In this document: piece by piece, positions 1-6,966 of the stretch | Position numbering within the stretch: the stretch's first letter is position 1 | How the letters are laid out: every line of letters starts with the position of its first letter | NCBI GenBank assembly: GCA_026770615.1 | Contig: MU631367.1 | Location: 353,486-364,585 of the forward strand | Direction: 5' to 3' | Source: Pavlovales sp. CCMP2436 | Taxonomy: Eukaryota > Haptophyta > Pavlovophyceae > Pavlovales | DNA: 11,100 nucleotides | Made by a program: the position numbers and the translations under genes | The notes under the pieces: generated by a model | The model's input: the letters and a program-made list of their open reading frames with translations, nothing else | Told to the model about the DNA's origin: nothing | The model's database searches: none

Positions 1-114
1 GATAATAATAACAAAATCAACAAAGTAACAACAATAATCGTACTCCTTCTCGCACGACCCCACCCTCAAGGGCGTGCCCACCGGCTTCGTACGCTATTAT
101 AATTATTAGTGATC

Positions 115-139
115 TTACTCCTACTCCTACTCCTACTCT
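115..139. repeat. CTACTC microsatellite, first array
   Basis: About four units of a TACTCC hexamer are visible. The same hexamer makes a second array at 271-309, and each array is near a copy of the CCCACCGGCTTYGTACGC element, so the pair looks like a duplicated module. Confidence 0.85.
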
Positions 140-214
140 TTGTCCAGTGATACGCAATACTCACATCGCGCACAAATGCAGTGGGAACTTATCCTACTTA
201 GTTATGCCCAGTTG

Positions 215-249
215 ATATATATATATATATATATAAAAAAAAAAAAAAA
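215..249. repeat. (AT)10 followed by A15
   Basis: Ten AT dinucleotides run directly into fifteen A residues. An AT run ending in poly-A could be the 3' tail of an old retroposon, but no element body is recognisable upstream, so simple-sequence expansion is the safer reading. Confidence 0.85.
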
Positions 250-270
250 CTACTAGTAATAGTTACTATA

Positions 271-309
271 TCCTACTCCTACTCCTACTCCTACACCTAC
301 TCATACTCC
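271..309. repeat. CTACTC microsatellite, second array
   Basis: Repeated TCCTAC hexamers degenerate at the right end (CTACACCTACTCATACTCCC) and run into the second copy of the CCCACCGGCTTTGTACGC element at 308-325. Confidence 0.8.
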
Positions 310-740
310 CACCGGCTTTGTACGCGCCGGCTTCATATTCTGTTCTGATTTGCATCTTTGTCGACAACAAATAAGAATTACCATAAGTAAGACTACTAAT
401 TCCTGTCCGGAAAAACAGATCCGGACTAACGGCTTTAAAAAATAAAAGCCGCGCGAAACCAAGGCCAACCGCCTAGGTTATTGCGGTAACCAGGACTCTA
501 AGAGTTTGGCAGTTCCCGTAACATCCCCATATCACCCCTTCATCATAAGTGGGGTTGGAGATGAAATACTTATAGGACACTGAATTAGTGTTATGTGTAA
601 CACTGCTCCCGATTAACCGCCCCAAACAGTATCATCATTTTTTTTTTTTAAGACGCTTCCAATTAAAGAGTGCGTTATTTATTATTTTATATGTATTTTC
701 AGCATCGAGTCAAAATACCATCCTCACTTATGGATTTTTT

Positions 741-837
741 AATTTCGTCCTTTCCCTCGGAATCAGGCGGTGTCGAGACGTAATACCGAAGTTGTTCCCC
801 GTCAAAGCCTGCGTCTAGGGGTGTTCTTCAGGGTTCT
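741..837. repeat. Direct repeat B, left copy (~96 bp)
   Basis: This stretch aligns with 1195-1290 over its whole length with scattered substitutions and small gaps. The best conserved core is AATACCGAAGTTGTTCCCC followed by CTGCGTCTAGGGGT. The two copies lie about 455 bp apart in the same orientation and flank the dispersed repeat at 859-1099. Terminal direct repeats around a short internal region are what a miniature LTR element would show, but I did not find clear TG...CA ends or a primer-binding site. Confidence 0.75.
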
Positions 838-858
838 TACTAGTCTAAGTATCTAGAA

Positions 859-1099
859 ATACGTCCGTCCCCTCACTGACAGGTCTCCACCGGACCCAAG
901 CGTTGAGAAACACTCGGGTCAAGGGACCTTGCAGAGCACACGGATACCGTCCCCAACACTGAGGCTGGTCAGACACACGACAGACTTGTTCACTGATCGG
1001 CCTCTGCTGCATCTCGCTCGTCTCGAAATGCGGCTCGCCTGCACACGCGCCGCACCTGTAGCACAATAAAGCAGACAACTATACTCCGACAGCCCGTAT
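859..1099. repeat. Dispersed repeat A, copy 1 (~240 bp)
   Basis: This segment is clearly homologous to 6188-6424 in the same orientation, with substitutions and small indels. Shared blocks include ATACGTCCGTCCCCT, GACCCAAGCGTTGAGAAA, GCAGAGCACACGGATACCGT and CTCTGCTGCATCTCGCTCGT. Open frames antisense to both copies share short peptide stretches only because the DNA is repeated. It is best read as an interspersed element of unknown class, or part of a larger one. Confidence 0.85.
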
Positions 1100-1146
1100 C
1101 CCCCAATGCGAATCTTGCCCACGAAAATGTGTTGTTGTCGTCGACT

Positions 1147-1166
1147 CATTTTCACTGGCAACCGAG
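1147..1166. repeat. 20 bp direct repeat, left copy
   Basis: CATTTTCACTGGCAACCGAG occurs here and again identically at 1352-1371, 205 bp away. The right copy lies just upstream of the ankyrin gene, so repeat-derived DNA reaches almost to that gene's start codon. Confidence 0.85.
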
Positions 1167-1194
1167 TGTCGTGATAAATTTTCACTTTGGAGGC

Positions 1195-1290
1195 AATTTT
1201 CTCGTCATTTTCCCTAGAATTAGGTGTCAACCTGCAATACCGAAGTTGTTCCCCATCAAATTCTGCGTCTAGGGGTATCTTCAGCGTTCT
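1195..1290. repeat. Direct repeat B, right copy (~96 bp)
   Basis: This is the partner of 741-837. Similarity resumes further right as a TTCTACTAGTACAAG block at 1309-1323, matching TTCTTACTAGTCTAAG at 834-849, with about 18 extra bases in this copy. Confidence 0.7.
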
Positions 1291-1351
1291 ATCAAGAGAC
1301 TCCCTTGGTTCTACTAGTACAAGAACTCGGTGGTAATATGGGCCTTCAAGA

Positions 1352-1371
1352 CATTTTCACTGGCAACCGAG
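1352..1371. repeat. 20 bp direct repeat, right copy
   Basis: Identical to 1147-1166. It lies inside the possible N-terminal extension of the ankyrin reading frame (ATG at 1330), which argues that the extension is not ancestral coding sequence. Confidence 0.85.
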
Positions 1372-1411
1372 AGCTGGCTCCAGCAGCTCATAGCGCTCGC
1401 CTCGACCTCAG

Positions 1412-1423
1412 CTCAAGCTCAAG
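1412..1423 (+). promoter_or_regulatory. CTCAAG hexamer repeat upstream of the ankyrin gene start
   Basis: Two CTCAAG units lie 36 bases before the ATG at 1459. Three units of the same hexamer lie just before the start of the next gene (3084-3101). Presence before both starts suggests a leader or core-promoter element, but with two examples coincidence is possible. Confidence 0.3.
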
Positions 1424-1458
1424 CGCCCACCCCCGCGACCTACGGAGCAGCTGCCGCC

Positions 1459-2760
1459 ATGCGCCCGCCCGCGCGTGCCTCCCGCGGCCGCAAGCACGCG
1501 CGCTACGGCCACGACGAGCCGGTTTCGGCTGCAGCCCTCGCCGAGGCGCTCATCGCGAGCCCGCGCGGGCTGAGCCTGCTGCTCGAGATGCGCGCGCTAC
1601 TTGGGGCGATGGCGAAGCAGCGCGCACGGATCGCCATACGCCTGCACCGGATCAATACGCGCGTTGGTGCGATCGCCACCGTCGCTGCCCGCCCGCGCGC
1701 ATGGAGCGACGCCATCCTCCCGCCCCCGTCACTCATCGACGACCTCCCCGCCGAGCTGCTCGCGCTCGTGGCGGGCGCTCTGCCGTCGGACGACGAGCTG
1801 GCATGTTCGCTCACCTGCCGCAAGCTGCACGAGGCCGTCGCGCTCGCGCGGGAGCAGGACGGACGCGCGGACTCGACGACGGTCGGCTCGGCGCTGTCGT
1901 CGGTAAGCAAGCTGGCGTGGGCATCGTCGTGCGGCCTCCCGCTCTCTGTGGGGCTGTGTTCCCGCGCAGCTAAGCGCGGACGGCTGGCTCAGCTGAGCTG
2001 GCTGCGCGCGCACGGCTGCCCGTGGGATGCGCACACGATCGAGAATGCAGCCTACGGTGGCGAATTGGCTGTGCTACAGTGGGCGCGAGCCAACGGCTGC
2101 CCGGGGAGCGTGCGCACGTGCAACGCTGCAGCGAGTGGTGGCCACCTGGCCGTGCTTCAGTGGGCGCGTGCGAACGGCTGCGAGTGGGGCGAGAGGACGT
2201 CTTCCGAAGCTGCTAAGAATGGCCACCTGGAGGTGCTGCAGTGGCTGCGTGCCAACGGCTGTCCGTGGGGCTCTAAAACGTACAACGCTGCAGCGAGTGG
2301 CGGCCACCTGGCCGTGCTCCAGTGGGCGCGTGCTAGCGGCTGCGAGTGGGGCGAGAAGACGTCTTCTGGAGCTGCTAAGGGTGGCCACCTGGAGGTGCTG
2401 CAGTGGGTGCGTGCCAACGGCTGCCCGTGGGATGCGTGGACCTGCCGGCATGCAGCTGGTGGTGGCCACCAGGCCGTGCTCCAGTGGGCGCGCGCCAACG
2501 GCTGCCCGTGGGACGAGATGACCTTCAGAGCCGCTGTGCGCGGTGCCCACCTGGCAATGTTGCAGTGGGCGGATGCCAACGGCTGCCCGCGGGGTCCACT
2601 CACGTGTGCGGGTGCTCGCGCGCTGATGGAGGCCGAGGAGCTCGATGCGTGGGACCCGCTGAGTCGCGTGAGGGGCAAATTCAAGCTGACTGCGGAGAGG
2701 AAGGGGGCTATCGAGGCGGTTATGGCGTGGCTACGGGCAAGCGGCTGCCCAGAGCTCTGA
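1459..2760 (+). CDS. F-box-like, ankyrin-repeat protein
   Basis: A single intact exon encodes about 433 residues. I chose the ATG at 1459 because it sits in a strong GCCGCC-ATG context and because an upstream in-frame ATG at 1330 lies in repeat-derived DNA. Residues about 92-130 (LIDDLPAELLALVAGAL, then LACSLTCRKLHEAV) resemble an F-box, a domain that joins substrate receptors to SCF ubiquitin ligases. Residues about 168-390 form eight ankyrin-type units of 26-28 residues with a repeated GHLAVLQWARANGCPW pattern. Ankyrin units of this kind are plentiful in algal, oomycete and giant-virus genomes and are protein-binding scaffolds. Units 3-4 and 5-6 are a duplicated 54-residue pair. A final WLRASGCPEL-like half unit ends the protein. 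There is no signal peptide or membrane segment. The ankyrin call is firm; the F-box and a ubiquitin-related role are inferred. Confidence 0.85.
   Translation: MRPPARASRGRKHARYGHDEPVSAAALAEALIASPRGLSLLLEMRALLGAMAKQRARIAIRLHRINTRVGAIATVAARPRAWSDAILPPPSLIDDLPAELLALVAGALPSDDELACSLTCRKLHEAVALAREQDGRADSTTVGSALSSVSKLAWASSCGLPLSVGLCSRAAKRGRLAQLSWLRAHGCPWDAHTIENAAYGGELAVLQWARANGCPGSVRTCNAAASGGHLAVLQWARANGCEWGERTSSEAAKNGHLEVLQWLRANGCPWGSKTYNAAASGGHLAVLQWARASGCEWGEKTSSGAAKGGHLEVLQWVRANGCPWDAWTCRHAAGGGHQAVLQWARANGCPWDEMTFRAAVRGAHLAMLQWADANGCPRGPLTCAGARALMEAEELDAWDPLSRVRGKFKLTAERKGAIEAVMAWLRASGCPEL
2125..2448 (+). repeat. 162 bp higher-order tandem duplication in the ankyrin array
   Basis: 2125-2286 and 2287-2448 are near-identical for most of their length and each encodes two ankyrin units. 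The shared pattern starts GCTGCAGCGAGTGG and contains GAGTGGGGCGAGA and CACCTGGAGGTGCTGCAGTGG. Divergence is concentrated near the right end. Unequal crossing-over is the likely cause. Confidence 0.85.
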
Positions 2761-2849
2761 GTCTGCTGCAGCGCAGCAAGCCGCCAGTGGGCGGCGCAGG
2801 TTTTGAATTATATATTGGGGTATGGGCTTGACCAACAGAGTCGGGTTTC

Positions 2850-2982
2850 CAGAATTATATATATAAATAAATAAATATAAATACAATTAAATAATTAAAT
2901 AATTAAATATATATATATATACATTTATTTAGTTAGTTATAAATATTTATTTAAATAATATAGATATCGATATTTATTTATG
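2850..2982. repeat. AT-rich low-complexity spacer
   Basis: The stretch is almost entirely A and T, with TAAATAAATA, AATTAAATAATT and TATATATATA patterns. It separates two very GC-rich genes. It may hold the 3' end signals of the ankyrin gene and the promoter of the next gene; several TATAAATA-like strings occur, so none can be chosen. Confidence 0.8.
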
Positions 2983-3065
2983 CGATATTTATGCGCAGGC
3001 CTTGCCGCTCAGAAGCGAGGAGCTACCTCCCTTCCGGCGAATTTCTATGAATTTTCATTTGAGAA

Positions 3066-3077
3066 ATTGGCGCGAAC
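3066..3077 (+). promoter_or_regulatory. Possible E2F-type site
   Basis: ATTGGCGCGAAC closely resembles the E2F/DP consensus (TTTSSCGC with a GCGCSAA core) and lies 43 bases upstream of the ATG of the HMG-box/bromodomain gene. E2F control would fit a chromatin gene expressed with the cell cycle. A single short match in GC-rich DNA is weak evidence. Confidence 0.3.
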
Positions 3078-3083
3078 GCCAGG

Positions 3084-3101
3084 CTCAAGCTCAAGCTCAA
3101 G
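3084..3101 (+). promoter_or_regulatory. CTCAAG hexamer repeat upstream of the chromatin gene start
   Basis: Three CTCAAG units end 19 bases before the ATG at 3121. If translation began at the upstream in-frame ATG (2980) they would encode a poly-serine run. The same hexamer precedes the ankyrin gene start. Confidence 0.3.
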
Positions 3102-3120
3102 CTCGTCTCCGCGCTCGACG

Positions 3121-4414
3121 ATGCCGCTCAAGCGGCCGACCGCGCCGACCGACGCGCCCAAGGCGCTCGAGACGCAGGACCTCGCCAACGCGGATGCGCC
3201 CATGACGCTCACGCACTCGGAGCTCAAGGCCATCGCCGCCGACGACGAGGCGCACGCGCAGGACAACATGACGGAGGAGATGGACGTCGACGCGCAGCAC
3301 GCCGAGACGACCGACACCGGCGGCGCGCACGACGACCACCTCGTGCCGCTCGTCGACAAGGCGACGGTGACGGACGCGGCGCTCGCCGACTCGCTCGCCG
3401 AGACCGAGCGCGTCGTCGAGCTCAACGACGACGGCTCCGAGCCGCGCGCGCAGCTGCCGGCCGACGCCGTCTCCGCGGACGCTGCCAAGCAGCCCTCGGC
3501 GCCGGCCCTCGAGGCTGCGCCGGCGCAGCGCGCGCAGCTGCCGGCCGACGCCGTCTCCGCGGACGCTGCCAAGCAGCCCTCGGCGCCGGCCCTCGAGGCT
3601 GCGCCGGCGCAGCGCGGCTTCGTCCCGCCCAAGAAGAAGGCCGCCGCGCCCGGCTTCAACTCGCCCATGCAGAGCGGCGCCGCGCTCGCCGCCCTCACCG
3701 CCGCTGCCGGCGGCAAGGCCGCCGAGGCCGACGCGCCGAGCAAGCCGCGCAAGGCCGTCGCGCCCAAGGAGAAGAAGCGCGCCTCGCGCGACGACGACGA
3801 CGACGCGGCGGAGGCGGGCGGCACCGAGAAGGCCGATGGCGACGGCGACGGCGGCGACGACGACGACGAGGAGATGCCGTCGAAGTCAAAGAGGCGCACG
3901 CAAATGGAGGACAAGTCTGCGAACGCCGCCCGCCGCTCAGAAAAGCGCGCACGCAAGGAGGCCAAGGCCGACGCCAAGTCCACCAAGGCCAATAAGGCCA
4001 CGGGCGACCCGAAGCCCAAGTCCGCCGCGCAGAAGCGCCGCGACAAGGAGGAAACCGGTGTGCCCAAGAACGCGCGCTCCGCCTACCTCTACTTCCTGGC
4101 GAGCCAGACCGAGGCGCTGCGCGCGGCTGCGCCGGACAAGAAGTTCTCGGTGACCGAGAACGCCAAGGTGCTCGGTGCGGCGTGGAAGGTGATCCTCCCC
4201 TCGCGCTCCGTCCCCGTGCTGCCTGCTGCCTGCGCACGTCCTCCCCTGCCCGCCGCACCACTCCGCCTAACGTGCGCTTTGTCCTCCCGCGCCCCTCCAC
4301 CTGCGCCCATCGCAGGGCCTCGACGACGCGAGCAAGGCGCCATATAACGAGCTCGCCGCCGAGGACAAGCGCCGCCACTCCGCCGAGATGGTGCAGTACA
4401 GCCGCGGTGGCGGC

Positions 4415-4464
<50 letters not shown>

Positions 4465-5935
4465 CAAGACCTTCAACACGCCCGGCCCCAAGTCGCCCGC
4501 CAAGACCCCCGTCGTCGCCTCTCAGCGCAGCCCCAACGCGCCGCGCGTCGCCCGCCGGCTGCAGCCGGCGCCTTCGGCCGAGTCGGCCGAGTTGGCCGAG
4601 CCCGAGGTGAAGCTGGTCCCCAAGCAGACGTGCTGGATCGAGCCGGTCAAGCTCGCGGCGGGCGACTCAGTTGTCTGGTCGCCGCGCAGCCTCGCTGCGC
4701 TCTGCGCCGAGGAGAGCCACACCAAGGACCTGCAGTCGAGCGGGCTGCTCGAGGAGACGACGCGCCTCTCCTGCCGCACCGAGCCGGAGATCCTCGCGCG
4801 CGTCCTGCGCGTCGAGAAGCCGGCCGCGCGCAGCTGCGCGTACACCGTTGTTCTGCACGACGCGGACGACGCGGGCAAGAAGCCGTACACCATGCCCTAC
4901 ATCGTCTACTCCGACTGCGCGTGCGCGCAGCACATCGTGCCCAAGGCGTGCTTCGACGAGAGCCAGGGCAAGTGGCACGAGGGCGACCACATCGCCATGC
5001 CGTTCACGCTCAGCGGCATCGCGTTGCGTTCCGACGGTGCGCGTCGCGCCCTATCTGCGCCCTGCCTGCGCCCTGTCTGCACCCTGCGCCCTGCGCCCTG
5101 CGCCCTGCGCCCTGCCTGCGACCGCGCGCGCATTCGTTCGCGTCCCGCGCGTGGCCCTGCTCACGCGCCGCCGCCGCGCTCCCCTTTGCCGCCTACTGCC
5201 CTCAGGCGCCGTGCTCTGCGAACTGTGGGAGGGCCGCATCTACGACGTCGACAGCTCCTGTGGCATCTTCGAGTCGCTCAACTGTATGTGGTACGAGCAG
5301 AGCGCCGAGACGGGCGTCTGGTTCAAGACCCCCATCCAGCTCGACACGAGCGTCTCGCCGCACGAGGTCAGGCCGAGCGCGCTGCACGCGCGCTGGTGCT
5401 CCAAGAACGGCGAGCTGCCCGCCGGCCGCCGCGTCCGCTACGGCCCAGCGCCCAAGCTCGCCGCGACGGTCGTCGACGATCTCGACATCGTGCCCAAGGA
5501 CGACTCGCCGGACGAGTACGTGCGCGCCTCGCTGCTGCGCCTCTCGACGCTCGAGTCGAGCGAGCCCTTCCTCTGCCCCGTGCCGCCGTCCGAGGCCGCG
5601 TACCACGCGCTCGTGAGCGACCCGATCTGCCTGCGCGAGATCGAGGCCAAGTTAGAGAAGGGCGACTACTTGGACGCGCTCGCCGACTTCACGCGCGACG
5701 TCGACACGCTCATCGACAACGCCTTCGTCGCCAACGGTGAGCGCGCCCCCCTCCTCCCCCCGCGCACGCCGACCATGCCGCCTGCCCCGCGCGCTGTGCT
5801 TACCGTTGGGTTGCGCCCCGCGCCCTCCCGCCTGGCTGTGCAGGCGAAGACACGCTCGTCTTCCACCAGGCCCGCGAGCTCGGCAAGGAGTGGACGCGCG
5901 TACAGGAGGCGCGCGCCGAGTTGGTGCACGCGTGA
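3121..5935 (+). CDS. HMG-box and bromodomain chromatin protein, four exons
   Basis: Predicted exons are 3121-4188, 4316-5036, 5206-5736 and 5844-5935, giving 803 residues; every junction is GT-AG and restores the frame. The first 300 residues are low complexity, with Ala/Pro/acidic stretches, a duplicated 28-residue unit (110-165), a poly-Asp block near 224 and Lys/Arg clusters (KEKKR, SKSKRR) that could be nuclear signals. Residues about 315-386 form an HMG box (PKNARSAYLYF, then LGAAWK joined across intron 1 to GLDDASKAPYNELAAEDKRR). A Gly19 tract follows (387-405). Residues about 420-690 match no family firmly; GRIYDV, FESLNCMW and SPHEV recall the Tudor-like part of BRWD/PHIP proteins. 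Residues about 705-800 are a bromodomain: the usual PMDL motif reads PICL, and the acetyl-lysine-binding Asn is kept in NAFVANGED. A nuclear reader of acetylated histones that also binds DNA is inferred. The ATG at 2980 would add 47 residues but lies in non-coding-like sequence. Confidence 0.8.
3448..3615 (+). repeat. Perfect 84 bp tandem duplication in coding sequence
   Basis: 3448-3531 and 3532-3615 are identical base for base and each encodes 28 residues beginning AQLPADAVSADAAKQ. Complete identity, including third codon positions, indicates a very recent duplication or an actively varying minisatellite. Confidence 0.95.
4189..4315 (+). other. Intron 1 of the HMG-box/bromodomain gene
   Basis: 127 bp, phase 0, starting GTGATC and ending CGCAG, with a CCTAAC branch-point-like string at 4265-4271 and a pyrimidine-rich 3' part. 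Removal joins the two halves of the HMG box exactly. Confidence 0.8.
4406..4462 (+). repeat. GGC/GGT triplet run encoding Gly19
   Basis: Nineteen glycine codons, almost all GGC, lie just after the HMG box. The run probably acts as a flexible linker, and its length is likely to vary between strains or to be misassembled. Confidence 0.9.
5037..5205 (+). other. Intron 2 of the HMG-box/bromodomain gene
   Basis: 169 bp, phase 1, starting GTGCGCG and ending CCTCAG. Much of it (about 5056-5120) is a tandem CCCTGCG/CCCTGCCTGCG heptamer array, a sequence type seen only inside this intron here. Splicing joins ...RSDG to AVLCELWEG. Confidence 0.75.
5737..5843 (+). other. Intron 3 of the HMG-box/bromodomain gene
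   Basis: 107 bp, phase 1, starting GTGAGC and ending TGTGCAG. It falls in the codon directly after the bromodomain's conserved Asn. Splicing supplies the last bromodomain helix (about TLVFHQARELGKEW), which the unspliced frame lacks. Confidence 0.8.
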
Positions 5936-6187
5936 GCGTACGCGGATGCCGGAGCGCGCACGAGCTCGAGTGCGCGCATGCACCAAGTCTATCCAAGAGC
6001 GGAGCGGGAGTCTCTGGCTGGAGGCGGAGTCACTCAGACTCATGAACGAGTGGCGGAGCACGCCTTCAGATGATGTAAGCCCCCTCGTCTGGTTTCAACA
6101 CTTGAAGTTGTGAGTCGCCAGAGAGGCCATACGAGTGCACGACAGCTGAGGAACTCGCGTACGATGTATGCATGTGTATAAATATAG

Positions 6188-6424
6188 ATACGTCCGTCCC
6201 CTGACAGGTCTCCACTGGACCCAAGCGTTGAGAAAACACTCGGATCAAGGGACCTTTGCAGAGCACACGGATACCGTCCCCACCACTGAGGCTGATCGAA
6301 CACACGACAATCGACGACACTCGATTGGCGCACTGACCGACCTCTGCTGCATCTCGCTCGTCTCAAAATGCGGCTCGCCTGCGCACATGCCGCACCTCTA
6401 GCACATAACTCCGGCAGCCTGTAT
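6188..6424. repeat. Dispersed repeat A, copy 2 (~237 bp)
   Basis: This is the partner of 859-1099, same orientation, about 5.3 kb apart, with the chromatin and ankyrin genes between. Both copies end in CTCCGRCAGCCYGTAT. Beyond that, copy 1 continues with GCGAATCTTGCCC and copy 2 with its approximate reverse complement GGGGCAAGAATCGC, which suggests the right boundary is palindromic or was inverted. Confidence 0.85.
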
Positions 6425-6430
6425 GGGTGG

Positions 6431-6451
6431 TTCTTGTCCCGGGGGCAAGAA
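6431..6451. repeat. Near-perfect palindrome at the end of repeat A
   Basis: TTCTTGTCCC and GGGGCAAGAA are inverted copies (9 of 10 positions) around a central G. The position just beyond repeat A copy 2 makes it a candidate element terminus. Confidence 0.6.
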
Positions 6452-6725
6452 TCGCACGGTGGTGTGGCCGGCTTAGGGGTGGCGGGCATGTACAAATATA
6501 TTTCTGAGAGGGATTCAGGCTGGCGTCTGACTGTCCGCGGGAAACTGCAACTATCCTAGTAACGCATGCGATTATTGCCGCATGTGAAACCTTTTTACCG
6601 GCCTTCAATAATGCGGTGATATATATATATGGTGTCTTTCGACGAATCTCTATCGGACCCGTGTTTTTGGGAGATGCAATGTCGGACTGTCCCGTACGAT
6701 ATACGGAAATTGTTTTAAGATGCGT

Positions 6726-6765
6726 TTTAAGGGAGCCAGGTTTGGTTTAAGGAAGCTAGGTTTGG
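6726..6765 (+). repeat. Two 20 bp tandem units upstream of a TATA box
   Basis: TTTAAGGGAGCCAGGTTTGG at 6726-6745 is followed directly by TTTAAGGAAGCTAGGTTTGG at 6746-6765, with two differences. Tandem copies ending one base before a TATA box look like promoter-proximal regulatory elements. Confidence 0.6.
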
Positions 6766-6766
6766 C

Positions 6767-6774
6767 TATAAATA
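6767..6774 (+). promoter_or_regulatory. TATA box candidate
   Basis: TATAAATA fits the eukaryotic TATA consensus fully and stands in a locally GC-containing setting rather than in an AT-rich tract. It lies 192 bases upstream of the ATG of the 122-residue gene, so that gene or an element transcript could start near 6800. Confidence 0.5.
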
Positions 6775-6806
6775 GACCGGCAGTTGGAGCGGTGGGTTTA
6801 CGCGCA

Positions 6807-6825
6807 GTCGGGGGTGGCCCCCGAC
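6807..6825. repeat. GC-rich hairpin
   Basis: GTCGGGGG and CCCCCGAC form a perfect 8 bp stem with a 3-base loop. It lies 32-51 bases downstream of the TATA box, near the expected start of a transcript. A role in the RNA leader is possible but unproven. Confidence 0.6.
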
Positions 6826-6838
6826 CATTTAAGGCAGT

Positions 6839-6904
6839 ACCCTAACCCTAACTCTAACCCTAACGAATTAGCCCAAACCTAACGAATTAGCCCTAACCCT
6901 AACG
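6839..6904. repeat. Interstitial telomere-like CCCTAA tract
   Basis: CCCTAA-type units (TTAGGG on the other strand) occur in several copies, interrupted by a duplicated TAACGAATTAGCCC segment. The tract lies between the TATA box and the ATG at 6967, so it may be a healed chromosome end, a fusion scar, or telo-box-type promoter motifs. Confidence 0.75.
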
Positions 6905-6966
6905 CAGGCCCCAAAAACAATAACTAATTAAATTTCAAGTAATTAAATTTCGGGGGTGACCGTAAA

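Larger units (their letters stand above)
1..740. other. AT-rich gene-poor region with microsatellites
   Basis: No convincing gene is visible. The stretch contains CTACTC-type microsatellites, an AT run followed by a poly-A run, and two copies of a short CCCACCGGCTTYGTACGC element at 77-94 and 308-325, each lying close to a CTACTC array. The only open frame of note (588-818) is hydrophobic because the DNA is T-rich and has no recognisable domain. Base composition contrasts strongly with the GC-rich genes to the right, as expected for an intergenic spacer in a GC-rich eukaryote. Confidence 0.6.
5936..6725. other. Intergenic region without a convincing gene
   Basis: The region holds the second copy of dispersed repeat A (6188-6424), a near-perfect palindrome directly after it (6431-6451), and a short AT run (6619-6630). 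Several short open frames cross the repeat on both strands but none shows a domain or codon pattern like the neighbouring genes. Confidence 0.6.

Noticed and set aside
588..818. 76-residue plus-strand open frame with hydrophobic stretches
   Set aside because: The hydrophobicity follows from T-rich DNA, there is no domain, and the right end runs into direct repeat B.
845..1230. Minus-strand frames over dispersed repeat A that share peptides with frames at 6040-6495
   Set aside because: The similarity is explained by the DNA repeat. The matching peptides lie in different frames along the copies because of indels, which argues against selection as protein.
1330..1458. N-terminal extension of the ankyrin protein from the ATG at 1330
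   Set aside because: It overlaps an exact duplicate of upstream repeat DNA, and the ATG at 1459 has a much better context.
2980..3120. 47-residue N-terminal extension of the chromatin protein from the ATG at 2980
   Set aside because: The ATG sits at the edge of the AT-rich spacer and the composition becomes gene-like only at about 3110. It would also place the CTCAAG array and a possible E2F site inside coding sequence.
3045..4378. Long minus-strand frames opposite the chromatin gene
   Set aside because: These are shadows caused by GC-rich codon use; they read as Ser/Ala/Arg low complexity without domains, while the plus strand encodes recognisable HMG-box sequence.
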